From contig VXML01000107.1 of assembly GCA_009841115.1 (NCBI GenBank), forward strand, positions 279,423 through 343,422: a DNA stretch of 64,000 nucleotides, given 5' to 3'. The notes under the pieces are model-generated. The model was given only the letters and a program-made list of their open reading frames with translations. It was not told the origin of the DNA and did not search any database. The stretch is from Gemmatimonadota bacterium. GTDB lineage: Bacteria > Latescibacterota > UBA2968 > UBA8231. The stretch's first letter is position 1; each line of letters opens with the position of its first letter. A program made the position numbers and the translations under genes. Of the stretch, positions 16,434 to 25,000 are shown piece by piece.

Positions 16434-18155
16434 CTAATCAGTAGGGGACTCTAGCACAAACAGCGTTTGGTCCGCCTCGACGTTCACCAGATGCTGCACG
16501 CCCCCGGCGGTCCAACGCACCACGACGGAATCCACTGCGGCGTACGACCCTAGGCCAAAGTGGAGCCGCAGTTCGCTGTGACTCAGGTAGCTTTCGGCCC
16601 CCCGTACTTCCCGGCATTGTCTCAGATCTTCAGCCCGAACACAGACCTGTGCGCCAATTCCATCCCGGTTGCTCGATTGCCCCTGCAGCTTCACCCCGAG
16701 CCAGTGATGTCCATTTCCCCCTTCGTTGCGCAACAGGGAAAGCCGTTCGCCGATATTAGACACTAGCAGATCGACAGCGCCGTCTGCATTCCAGTCTGCT
16801 ACTGCACTCCCCCGGCTCACTCGAACTTGGGCCATCCCCGGCCCAGATTCAGCGCCCACTTCGACGAACCGACTTTCTCCGCCCTTGGTTGCGCCGTTGT
16901 TGTGGAACAGCAGATTGCGCTGTGGATAGGAAGTGGAGGGGTCAAAACGCTCGACGTTATCCAAGACGTGCCCGTTGGCGACGAATAGGTCGAGCCATCC
17001 ATCGCTGTCGAAGTCCAAAAAGGCAATCCCAAACCCGAGGAAGGGGAGCGTCACCCACCCGGTCCCCGAGCTGTAGGTGGCGTTGGCAAAGAAACCCATC
17101 CCCGTGTTTTGGTAGAGATCGTTTGGCTCTCCCTGGAAGTTGGTGACCGCGAGGTCTGGAAAGCCGTTGTTGTCGTAGTCCCCGAAGTCAACTCCCATAC
17201 CGGCCTCGGCCTGCCCCGATAGTCCATAGGCCGTCCCCGAAGCCGCTCCCACTTCCTCGAAGCTCCCATCGCCTCGGTTGTGGTAGAGGAAGTTGGGATT
17301 TCCGTCGTTGGCGACGTAGAGATCGGGCCAACCGTCGAGATTGTAGTCGCCGAAGATGACCCCCAGTCCTCTGCCGGCCATAGCGTCTGTGGCCACCCGA
17401 TCAGTGATGTCGGCAAACTGCCCATTTTCGTTGCGCAGTAGGCGATCTGGACTTGCGGGAAAGCTGGACGGTCGCGGATAGGCTGCGGGCAACTCTTCGC
17501 CCGCTACCTGCGCCAGTGACAGGTCGGCGAGGTAGGGAGCCATCTCTCCAGTCTGACGCTCGGGATCGAACTCGACGTAGTGGACCACATATAGGTCTAA
17601 GTCGCCGTCCAAATCGATGTCGCCGAAAGCTGCGCCCGTGCTCCACAGGCTGTCGGCGAGTCCGGCGGAGATAGATACCTCGTCGAACCGACCGTTCCCG
17701 TTGTTGCGGTAGAAGGCATCGAAGCCGTAGTTGGTGACGAGGAGGTCTGGGTCGCCGTCGTTGTCGCAATCGCCGACCGCACAGCCCATGCCAATTCCGC
17801 CGTGGTCCACTCCCACAGCAGTACCCACTTCGGCAAAACGACCTGCGGCAGTCTGGCGGAAGAGGGCGTTGACGGGTGCCTTGCCGGAGGTTTTGGGCGA
17901 CGGGACTACGGGAGCGCCGTTGACGGCGTAAACATCGAGCAGGCCGTCTCCGTCGAAGTCGAGAACGCAGACCCCCCCTCCCATCGTCTCGGGCAGGTAG
18001 TGGCCTCCCCAAGCTCCGGTTTCGTGGTGAAATACCAAGCCCGTCTCCTCGGCCACATCCACGAAGCGAACAGGCGTCGGCTCCGTTGCGCCGAGTGGAC
18101 TGGCGATAATGTAAAGCGCGATAATCGGCCCGATCCTTTCCCACACGCGGGTCAT
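16434..18155 (-). CDS. FG-GAP/ASPIC-UnbV (CRTAC1-like) secreted protein
   Basis: This 573-residue protein has a signal peptide (ERIGPIIALYIIASPLGA) and at least seven FG-GAP calcium-binding motifs of the D-x-D-x-D-G type (DFDGDGLLDVYAVN, DCDNDGDPDLLVTN, DIDLDGDLDLYVVH, DYNLDGWPDLYVAN, DYDNNGFPDLAVTN, DFDSDGWLDLFVAN, DWNADGAVDLLVSN), which build a beta-propeller. The last 75 residues form an ASPIC/UnbV domain (GIGAQVCVRAEDL, GAESYLSHSELRLHFGLG, VDSVVVRWTAGG). It overlaps the upstream TPR lipoprotein gene by 4 bp (ATGA), showing translational coupling. A close relative, 19501-21207, lies two genes upstream. Members of this family are secreted; their biochemical role is largely unknown. Confidence 0.9.
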   Translation of the reverse strand: MTRVWERIGPIIALYIIASPLGATEPTPVRFVDVAEETGLVFHHETGAWGGHYLPETMGGGVCVLDFDGDGLLDVYAVNGAPVVPSPKTSGKAPVNALFRQTAAGRFAEVGTAVGVDHGGIGMGCAVGDCDNDGDPDLLVTNYGFDAFYRNNGNGRFDEVSISAGLADSLWSTGAAFGDIDLDGDLDLYVVHYVEFDPERQTGEMAPYLADLSLAQVAGEELPAAYPRPSSFPASPDRLLRNENGQFADITDRVATDAMAGRGLGVIFGDYNLDGWPDLYVANDGNPNFLYHNRGDGSFEEVGAASGTAYGLSGQAEAGMGVDFGDYDNNGFPDLAVTNFQGEPNDLYQNTGMGFFANATYSSGTGWVTLPFLGFGIAFLDFDSDGWLDLFVANGHVLDNVERFDPSTSYPQRNLLFHNNGATKGGESRFVEVGAESGPGMAQVRVSRGSAVADWNADGAVDLLVSNIGERLSLLRNEGGNGHHWLGVKLQGQSSNRDGIGAQVCVRAEDLRQCREVRGAESYLSHSELRLHFGLGSYAAVDSVVVRWTAGGVQHLVNVEADQTLFVLESPTD

Positions 18156-19504
18156 CGCGGTCTGCTCTCTAGCGCTCGCTCGGCTCGCTCAATTTTGGCG
18201 GCTAGCGCTGTATCGCTAGGCGTTGTCTTCGCGACGCGACGCCAGTTCTCTAGCGCCTTCTCCAGCGCCCCGTCCAGAAAGTGCGCGTCTCCGAGTATCT
18301 CCCTCGCACCGTGCAGTGTAGAGTCGATCGCCAGAGCCTTTGCTGCTGCCCGGCGCGCCTGCTCGGCCTGTCCCAGATCGCGGCAGGCCCGCGCTAGGTT
18401 GGCCCAGAGAGGGGCCTGCTTAGGAGCGTCGCGAGCAGCGGCCTCAAATTGCGCGACGGCTTCCGCATGGCGGCCTCTGGCGTGATAGATCAGCCCTAGG
18501 TTGTTGTGCGCTGTGGCCAAGGTCGAGTCGCGCGCGAGGGCTTCCGCAAAGAGAATCTCGGCTTGCTCCAACTCTCCCACGGACATCGCAAGGGTGCCGA
18601 GGCCCTTGTAAGCGCGCCCGTATGAAGGATCTGTTTCCAAGGCGCGCCCGTACGCCTGCTGCGCCAACTTCAATCGTCCCATGCGGGCGTACGCCACCCC
18701 CAAATTGAAATGCGACTGGGGACGATTTGGATGGCGCGTGGTGGCGTCGCGCAGGGGGCGGAGTTCCTCTTCTTCTTGACGTATCCTCTCCGCCCCCTTG
18801 AGGATCAGCCGGGCGCTGTCGGCCTTGCCTTGGCGGGCCATTGCTTGGCCTAACCCCACTAGGGTTTGGGGGTCGTACGGGGACCAACGCGCTGCTTCTT
18901 GGAGGGATCGCTGGGCGCGCTTTAGGTTGCCTTGTTGCAGATAGGTTAGGCCCAGTTGGCGGTGGGCTTCGGCCGATGGTATTCGCTCCAGTAGGCTGGC
19001 GTACACCGTGGCGGCGCTGTCCAGTTCGCCCTCGCGCTGATGCACAAGCCCTAGGGTATAGCGAGCCCTCTCGTGGTCGGGGTCGAGTTGTAGGCTCTGC
19101 CGCAACAACTCCTTGGCTTCAATCGCCTTCCCCTGCTTTTCGTAGAGAAGCCAGCCGAGCCGAGCTAGGGGGTCCGCTAGGGTTGAATCCAGCTCTGCTG
19201 CTCTGCGGAAGCGGGCTTCGGCCTCTGCAAAGCTGCTCAGCTCCACTAGGGCTGCGCCGAGCAAATTGTTGAGTTGGGCGTGATTTGGGGCGACCTCCAA
19301 GGCTTCTCTGAGGACTCGTTCGGCTTCCTCGGACTGCCGCACATTGAGCAGATTGTGCGCCTTGTCGATGACGGCAGCCGCAGCAAAGGAGGCCGTTCCA
19401 ACTTCCGTAGTCTGAGGTCCGGGCTGTTCTTCTTGGTAGCCGCAGCCCTCGACGAGAAAAGCCTTGAGCAACAGCAAGGTGCCTAGCGGGAGCCGTCGCT
19501 TCAT
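18152..19504 (-). CDS. TPR lipoprotein
   Basis: This 450-residue protein has a lipoprotein signal (LLLLKAFLVEGC, Cys21) and about ten tetratricopeptide repeats from residue 40 to the end (for example AQLNNLLGAALVELSSFAEAEARFRRA, PQSHFNLGVAYARMGRLKLAQQAYGRAL, ATAHNNLGLIYHARGRHAEAVAQFEAA, each a 34-residue unit). TPRs are protein-protein scaffolds. It overlaps both neighbours by 4 bp and is flanked by two ASPIC/UnbV genes, so it is probably made in step with them and may hold them at the membrane. That partnership is inferred from gene order. Confidence 0.9.
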   Translation of the reverse strand: MKRRLPLGTLLLLKAFLVEGCGYQEEQPGPQTTEVGTASFAAAAVIDKAHNLLNVRQSEEAERVLREALEVAPNHAQLNNLLGAALVELSSFAEAEARFRRAAELDSTLADPLARLGWLLYEKQGKAIEAKELLRQSLQLDPDHERARYTLGLVHQREGELDSAATVYASLLERIPSAEAHRQLGLTYLQQGNLKRAQRSLQEAARWSPYDPQTLVGLGQAMARQGKADSARLILKGAERIRQEEEELRPLRDATTRHPNRPQSHFNLGVAYARMGRLKLAQQAYGRALETDPSYGRAYKGLGTLAMSVGELEQAEILFAEALARDSTLATAHNNLGLIYHARGRHAEAVAQFEAAARDAPKQAPLWANLARACRDLGQAEQARRAAAKALAIDSTLHGAREILGDAHFLDGALEKALENWRRVAKTTPSDTALAAKIERAERALESRPR

Positions 19505-21207
19505 TCAGAGCCCATCCTCTCCCCATCTCCTTGGACTGTAAGCCCGTCTTGGTAGTGGATCAGATAGAGACGATCGGCGGTCAGGTTCTGGTAGTGCTGT
19601 ACCTGCCCGGAAGGCCAGCGCACCTCCAAGTGGTCCACAATGCGCGCTGTTCCCAGCCCGATGAAGAGGCGCGGGTCGTTTTGCCCCATAAACCCGTCGC
19701 CGCTGAATACTTGGCGATGTTGCTCGCGGTCACCCGCGCGAACTAGGACGTAGGCACCAATTCCGTGGCGATTTCCAGGTGGACCGTGCAGGTCTAGCCC
19801 GAGCCAGTGATGAATGCGGTCGCCGTCGTTGCGCAGTAAACTCGGCGGCGCGTCGAGATTGGCCACTACGATATCGGGATCGCCGTCACCATCGAGGTCG
19901 CCGTGGACTGCGCCGCGACTCACCCTTGCCAAGCCAAACCCAGGGCCAGCGCGCCCGCTGACCTCTGTAAATCGGCTGCCTCCGTCATTGCGGTATAGCT
20001 GGTTTGTCTGAGCGTAGTGTAGCCCGCTACCGGCATGGTCAATGGCAGGCATGAGGTGGCCGTTGGCGACGAATAGATCTAGGTCGGTATCACCGTCGTA
20101 GTCGAAAAAAAAGGTGGCCCACCCCATAAAAGGGCGACTACTGCCGGCTAGCCCGGCTTGGCCGCTGATGTCGGCGAAAAATCCGGTGCTTGTATTCTCG
20201 TAGTACGTGTTGTGGTCCTGGGAGAAATTGGTGACGAAGATGTCGCACAAGCCGTCGCCGTCGCCATCGCCAAGGGCTACCCCCATCCCGGCTTGAGATC
20301 GGCCATCGCCACTGAAGGCAGTACCCGATGATAGCCCGATATCGGTGAATTTTTCGCGACCGTCGTTGCGCAAGAGGGAATTGGCGTGTCCATCGTTGGC
20401 CACGTACGCGTCGAGATCGCCATCCGCGTCGAGATCGCCCCAAGCGACTTGCATGCCATAACGGGGTGGGTTGTCAATCCCCGCAGCCGCGCTCACGTCG
20501 CTAAAGCTGCCGTTGCCGTCGTTGCGGAATAAGACATCTCTTTCCGCCTTGAAGCCAGCCGGACCGCAAGCGGCCTTTATTCCCCTGTGATTGCACCACT
20601 TGTCGTAGAACGGGGGACCATTGAGCTCGAACTTGATGTAGTTTGCGACGTAGAGATCGAGGTCGCCGTCGAGGTCGTAGTCGGCGAATGCCGCGCCTAT
20701 TGCCCAGCGATTGTCATCGACTTTGGCGAGTGCAGCGACCTCGGTGAAGCGGCCCCCGCCTTCGTTGCGGAGCAAGGCGTTGCGACCCCAGCGCGTGACG
20801 TAGAGGTCGTCGTCGCCGTCGAGGTCGTAGTCGGCCGGCGTGGCCCCCATGCTCCATCCCTGCAAGCCGGCACCGCTACCTGCTGTTGCGTTGGCGAACT
20901 GCCCGCCATCGTTGCGAAATAGGGCGTTTGTCGGCGCTCCCTCCCCTTTGAGGTGAGAACCAATGGTGAAGTACAAATCGGGATCTCCATCGAGATCGTA
21001 ATCCCACGTGGTTACACCCGCGGCTTGGGTCTCAATTATGTACTTCTTCTCAGGAGAACCTGAGACATTGTTAAAGTCAATCCCCGACTGACGTGCCACC
21101 TCGACGAAGAGAGTCTCGGCTGTCGCTTTGGAGAGGATCGAGGCCAGCAGCAAAACCACCGCCACTGCATTTGCTCTACTGCATTTGGAAAGCCTATCAT
21201 TGGACAT
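19501..21207 (-). CDS. FG-GAP/ASPIC-UnbV (CRTAC1-like) secreted protein
   Basis: The start at 21207 is preferred over 21255 because GAGGAA stands 6 nt upstream and it yields a proper signal peptide (NAVAVVLLLASILSKATA). The mature protein of about 540 residues contains seven FG-GAP motifs (DYDLDGDPDLYFTI, DYDLDGDDDLYVTR, DYDLDGDLDLYVAN, DLDADGDLDAYVAN, DGDGDGLCDIFVTN, DYDGDTDLDLFVAN, DLDGDGDPDIVVAN) and a C-terminal ASPIC/UnbV domain (GIGAYVLVRAGDREQHRQV, NDPRLFIGLGTARIVDHLEVRW). It is first in a three-gene coupled operon. It is clearly paralogous to the product of 16434-18155, so the operon probably arose by duplication around the TPR gene. Confidence 0.9.
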   Translation of the reverse strand: MSNDRLSKCSRANAVAVVLLLASILSKATAETLFVEVARQSGIDFNNVSGSPEKKYIIETQAAGVTTWDYDLDGDPDLYFTIGSHLKGEGAPTNALFRNDGGQFANATAGSGAGLQGWSMGATPADYDLDGDDDLYVTRWGRNALLRNEGGGRFTEVAALAKVDDNRWAIGAAFADYDLDGDLDLYVANYIKFELNGPPFYDKWCNHRGIKAACGPAGFKAERDVLFRNDGNGSFSDVSAAAGIDNPPRYGMQVAWGDLDADGDLDAYVANDGHANSLLRNDGREKFTDIGLSSGTAFSGDGRSQAGMGVALGDGDGDGLCDIFVTNFSQDHNTYYENTSTGFFADISGQAGLAGSSRPFMGWATFFFDYDGDTDLDLFVANGHLMPAIDHAGSGLHYAQTNQLYRNDGGSRFTEVSGRAGPGFGLARVSRGAVHGDLDGDGDPDIVVANLDAPPSLLRNDGDRIHHWLGLDLHGPPGNRHGIGAYVLVRAGDREQHRQVFSGDGFMGQNDPRLFIGLGTARIVDHLEVRWPSGQVQHYQNLTADRLYLIHYQDGLTVQGDGERMGSE

Positions 21208-21372
21208 CGCTTTTTCCTCGGTATTGCCATAAAACTGCGATTGCGCGCCGATCAAAAACCACGTAAGTCAATCTGCAATGGTTTTGCCGCGATGGCTACC
21301 TTCGATCACTAGGATGTCCGCCAATCTTGGCGTCGATTAATCTATCGCTAGCTAGGGAGCTTAGAAAACCAA

Positions 21373-22119
21373 ATGGACCTGCAACCCCTCAAGGGAAAAA
21401 ACGCAGTTGTCACCGGTGCCGCGCGCGGCATAGGCCGCGCCATTGCCCAGCGCCTTGCCGCCGAGGGTGCCCAAGTGGCCATCTTAGATATCGACGCCGA
21501 CGGCGCGCAGCGGACGGCCGCTGAAATAGGTGGTTCGACCATCGGCCTTGCCGTTGATGTAGCCCAGGCTGCTTCGGTTGATCGGGCCTTTGCCCAAGTC
21601 GCCGATCAGTTGGGTGGCCTCGACATCTTGGTCAACAACGCCGGCATTGTCGGCACGGACACGCCGGTCAAAGACTTAGCTGAAGACGACTGGGACCGCG
21701 TCCTCGACATCAATCTCAAGGGAACCTTTCTGTGCTCGCAAGCGGCCCTGCGCTACATGCTGCCGCAACAGCGTGGCGTCATCTGCTCGCTGGCCTCTAT
21801 CTCTGGCAAAGAGGGCAACGCCAATATGGCGCCCTACTCCGTGTCCAAGGCGGGCGTCATCTGCTTTACCAAAACCTTGGCCAAAGAGGTTTTGGACTGC
21901 GGCATCCGCGTCAATTGCGTGGCTCCGGCCCTGATTGACACGCCGATATTGCAGGGCATGGACCAGGACCGCGTCGATTTTTTAACTGCCAAAATCCCGC
22001 TCGGCCGCTTGGGCCGTCCCGAAGAAGTGGCGGCGACGATTTTATTTTTAGTATCGGACGAATCGACCTTTGCCACGGGCCAGTGCTTTGACGTGAGCGG
22101 CGGTCGGGCGACCTATTGA
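21373..22119 (+). CDS. Short-chain dehydrogenase/reductase (FabG-like)
   Basis: A 248-residue classical SDR. The Rossmann motif TGAARGIGRA is at residues 14-23, the NNAG motif at about 88-91, serines of the catalytic region at 142-144 (SLASISG) and the catalytic pair Y155 and K159 in YSVSK. These enzymes interconvert hydroxyl and keto groups with NAD(P)H; the close match to FabG does not fix the substrate, which could be a 3-ketoacyl thioester or a sugar or polyol. It stands alone on the plus strand, divergent from the ASPIC/UnbV operon and convergent with the DUF481 gene, so its context gives no pathway. The stretch 21208-21372 must hold both divergent promoters. Confidence 0.9.
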   Translation: MDLQPLKGKNAVVTGAARGIGRAIAQRLAAEGAQVAILDIDADGAQRTAAEIGGSTIGLAVDVAQAASVDRAFAQVADQLGGLDILVNNAGIVGTDTPVKDLAEDDWDRVLDINLKGTFLCSQAALRYMLPQQRGVICSLASISGKEGNANMAPYSVSKAGVICFTKTLAKEVLDCGIRVNCVAPALIDTPILQGMDQDRVDFLTAKIPLGRLGRPEEVAATILFLVSDESTFATGQCFDVSGGRATY

Positions 22120-22142
22120 AGGGTCACGGACTACTTGGTTGC

Positions 22143-22907
22143 TCAATTCCAATCGAGTGCTAAACCCGTTGTTAGGCTAAAATCGCTTCCAGCCACTCCA
22201 TTGAGCGGATCGCTGTCGCGCTGGAATGCCACGGATGTAGTCGAGGATAGCGCTTCGGTGATCGACACTTTCAAGACCACGTCCCACAAAACTCGATAGT
22301 CGTCGAATTGTCGCACTGCGGGCTGCACGTAGGCCGTTCCCGCTAGCTGGGCTGCTTCACCGAGCTCAATATCCGCCGACAAGTAGTTGCTCCAGCGGCC
22401 AAGAGAGGTTTGAGCCGCATGGCTGTCTGCTGCGGTGACCTCATTTTGCTCGTGCTCAAACATCAACGACGAGCCCAGCCAAAAAGACGACTCGCCCGGG
22501 GAGATGAGAGCCCAGCGGATGCCGCCGCCGACAAGGCCGCGAAAATCCAAGCGGCGGGATCGGTCGTAATTAACCTGTCCGAAGGCTTCTCCGTGCAGCC
22601 GCGAGCCTAAGGCGCGGACGTAGCGCAGATGCGCCAGCGCTTCATTGGAAAAGCGCTCCTTACCCTCCCAGCCGAGGTCGCCTGAGCCGATAAAAATGAA
22701 CGTGTCCTTGGCGCGGCTATAACTGAGGGAAAGCTCGGGACCGCATTCGAATAACTCGACATTGCCGGCCCGCAACGTCAGGTCTATCGCCACGGAACCG
22801 AAAAAACCCGCTTGATCATCCCGACGTAGGCTTTCGATATCAACTTGCGCCCACAGGGGATTTGCCAGCCAGACTAGGGCCGCTAGTAAGAGGCAATAAG
22901 GCTTCAT
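22143..22907 (-). CDS. DUF481-like outer-membrane barrel protein
   Basis: About 254 residues with a signal peptide (CLLLAALVWLANPLWAQ). The remainder consists of amphipathic strands typical of DUF481/YdiY-type barrels (VNYDRSRRLDFRGLVGGGIRWALI, SSFWLGSSLMFEHE, WSNYLSADIEL, TTGLALDWN at the end). The start is either the ATG at 22907 or a TTG at 22913, which has the better-spaced AGAGG. It begins 11-17 nt after the fabV stop, so the two are probably co-transcribed, although no functional link between them is known. Family functions are poorly defined. Confidence 0.8.
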   Translation of the reverse strand: MKPYCLLLAALVWLANPLWAQVDIESLRRDDQAGFFGSVAIDLTLRAGNVELFECGPELSLSYSRAKDTFIFIGSGDLGWEGKERFSNEALAHLRYVRALGSRLHGEAFGQVNYDRSRRLDFRGLVGGGIRWALISPGESSFWLGSSLMFEHEQNEVTAADSHAAQTSLGRWSNYLSADIELGEAAQLAGTAYVQPAVRQFDDYRVLWDVVLKVSITEALSSTTSVAFQRDSDPLNGVAGSDFSLTTGLALDWN

Positions 22908-22924
22908 TGCCAACGACGCCTCTG

Positions 22925-24097
22925 TTACAGCCCCCGCTCGGGCTCGACATCTGCCGCGTAGTCAACGCCTGCAAAGCCAAAGCCGAAAAGTCCGAGAAAT
23001 TCTGCGCGGTAGCTCTCTATATCCGACAGGGCTTCGAGGTTGTCGGTATCGACCTGCTCCCACAGCGCAGCGACTTCCCGCTGCACGTCTTCGCGCATTT
23101 CGCGGTCGTCGATGCGGATGCGTCCCTCGGCGTCGGTGGAGGCGTCTGCATAGAGGCTGCCGGCGAAGAGGCGGTGCATCTGCTCGATGCAGCTTTCGTG
23201 GCAGCCCTTTTCCTTCATCACCTTGTACAGCAGCGAGATGTAGAGCGGCACGACGGGGATGGCGGCGCTCGATTGGGTCACCATGGCCTTGTTGACGGAG
23301 ATGTGGGCACTGCCGCCTCTGGCTTGCAGATATTCGTCGAGGGCCTTGGCCGTGTTTTCCAGATGATTCTTGGCGTGGCCGATGGTCCCGTCGCGATAGA
23401 CCGGGTGAGTAACTTCAGGGCCGATGTAGGTATAAGTGATCGTGCGAACGCCGTCGGCGAGTACGCCCGCTCCGGCGAGCGCTTCGATCCACATCTGCCA
23501 GTCTTCCCCGCCCATGACCGCGATGGTGTGGGCGATCTCTTCTTCGCTCGCCGGGTCGATGGCGATGTCGGAAACTTCGCCGGTCTGGACGTGGACGGTC
23601 TTGTTGGTGTAGGTACCGCCGAGGGGCTTGAGGACAGAGTTGAAATTTTCGCCGGTGCGCGGATGGGTCCGCCGCGGCGAAGCTAGGCTGTAAACGACCA
23701 AATCGACTGCTTGCAGGTCCTCGCGGATAGCGGCGATGGTCTCGGCCTTGATCTCGTCGGAGAAGGCATCGCCGTTGATGCTGCGGGCGTAATAGCCGTC
23801 GTTGCGCGCAGCCTCGTGAAAGGCTGCGCTATTGTACCAGCCGGCCGTTGCCGTGCGTTTACCGGATGCGGGCCGCTCGAAGAAGACCCCGAGCGTAGCG
23901 GCACCCGCGCCAAAGCAGGTGGCAATGCGCGACGCCAGCCCGTAGCCGGTCGAAGCGCCGACGACGAGGACTTTCTTAGGGCCGTCGAAGGGAGGTTGGC
24001 GTTTGACCCAGTCGATTTGGTCTTGGACGGCGCGGGCGCAGCCGTCGGGATGGGCCGTAGTGCAGATGAAGCCGCGAACTTTGGGTTGGATAATCAT
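22925..24097 (-). CDS. fabV: Trans-2-enoyl-ACP/CoA reductase FabV
   Basis: The ATG at 24097 gives MIIQPKVRGFICTTAHPDG, the usual FabV N-terminus, and a 390-residue protein of normal length; an upstream in-frame start would add 44 atypical residues. FabV reduces the trans-2 double bond of enoyl-ACP or enoyl-CoA with NADH, the last step of fatty-acid elongation, and is insensitive to triclosan in studied members. Visible markers are the Rossmann segment VLVVGASTGYGLASRI (43-58), and the family's Y-x8-K catalytic motif as Y234 to K243 (YRDGTIGHAK). It is divergent from the LolA-like operon at 24245. No other fatty-acid gene is nearby apart from the FabG-like SDR at 21373. Confidence 0.95.
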   Translation of the reverse strand: MIIQPKVRGFICTTAHPDGCARAVQDQIDWVKRQPPFDGPKKVLVVGASTGYGLASRIATCFGAGAATLGVFFERPASGKRTATAGWYNSAAFHEAARNDGYYARSINGDAFSDEIKAETIAAIREDLQAVDLVVYSLASPRRTHPRTGENFNSVLKPLGGTYTNKTVHVQTGEVSDIAIDPASEEEIAHTIAVMGGEDWQMWIEALAGAGVLADGVRTITYTYIGPEVTHPVYRDGTIGHAKNHLENTAKALDEYLQARGGSAHISVNKAMVTQSSAAIPVVPLYISLLYKVMKEKGCHESCIEQMHRLFAGSLYADASTDAEGRIRIDDREMREDVQREVAALWEQVDTDNLEALSDIESYRAEFLGLFGFGFAGVDYAADVEPERGL

Positions 24098-24244
24098 GGG
24101 ATTCCCTTGGGTTAAGATTGAGAAACCGTTGAATAATGGGTTGCGCTGCGGTCGGGCGCAAATGATCTGTTTGGCTGACCTGTTTCGGCGAAATAGTTTA
24201 ATAAAGGGGCAACTACCAGGCTCAGCCATTCAAAGAAGACGAAT

Positions 24245-25000
24245 ATGAATATAGGTCGAATCGGTCTTTTGCTCGTGCCGATGCTTTGCGCGGCTCCGAG
24301 TGCGGCGCAAGACACAGTGCCTGCGGCGCAAGCCCTATTGGAGCAGTTCGATGAGCTGTATCGCTCTACGGGCACGGCGGCGCGGATTGAGATTAAGATC
24401 GAGCGCCCAAAGAAGGTGCGGACGATGCAGATGCGCTCTTGGAGCCAGGGCGAGGACAAGGCACTGGTGGTCATTGACGCACCCGCCCGCGACGCCGGCA
24501 CGGCCACGCTGCGGGTCGGCAGCAATCTGTGGAACTACCTGCCCAAAATCTCGCGCACGATCCGCGTACCTCCCGCGTTGATGATGGGTGCGTGGATGGG
24601 CAGCGACCTGACCAACGACGACTTGGTGCGCGAGTCGTCATACGCCCACGACTACTCGGTTGCCGGGATCAGCCCCAGCGAGGAGCCGCCCGGCTGGCAG
24701 GTGGATCTCGCGGCCAAGCCCGAGGTGCCGGGTTTGTGGGAGCGGGTGGAAGTCGTCTTCGAGCGCACAGAACGGTTGCCCATACTCGCGCGCTACTACG
24801 ACCGCAAGGGACGGCTCTCGCGCACCATGCGGCTTGAAGAGATCAAAAAGATAGGAGGCCGGCTGATACCCACCCGGATTGTGATTGTGCCCGAGCGCGA
24901 GGAGGGCCGACGCACAGTGATGACCTATTTACACGTGGAATTCGATGTCGAGCTGGACGAGAGTCTCTTTAGCTTGGCGCAGTTGGAGCGCAGGCGCTAG
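24245..25000 (+). CDS. LolA-like outer-membrane lipoprotein-sorting protein
   Basis: A 251-residue periplasmic protein with a signal peptide (GLLLVPMLCAAPSAAQ) and the LolA-like half-barrel pattern seen in 'outer membrane lipoprotein-sorting' proteins (VRTMQMRSWSQGEDKALVVIDAPARDAGTA, SNLWNYLPKISRTIRVP, MMGAWMGSDLTNDDLV, RYYDRKGRLSRTMRLEEIK). Such proteins carry lipids or lipoproteins across the periplasm. It is the first gene of a five-gene operon: its stop at 25000 abuts the ATG of the first permease at 25001, and the genes downstream are permeases, an ATPase and a barrel. A carrier role between the inner-membrane transporter and the outer membrane is inferred from this order. Confidence 0.88.
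   Translation: MNIGRIGLLLVPMLCAAPSAAQDTVPAAQALLEQFDELYRSTGTAARIEIKIERPKKVRTMQMRSWSQGEDKALVVIDAPARDAGTATLRVGSNLWNYLPKISRTIRVPPALMMGAWMGSDLTNDDLVRESSYAHDYSVAGISPSEEPPGWQVDLAAKPEVPGLWERVEVVFERTERLPILARYYDRKGRLSRTMRLEEIKKIGGRLIPTRIVIVPEREEGRRTVMTYLHVEFDVELDESLFSLAQLERRR

Noticed and set aside
22862..23686. Plus-strand open frame opposite fabV and the DUF481 gene
   Set aside because: FabV motifs on the other strand are unequivocal; the antisense sequence is biased in composition and matches nothing.
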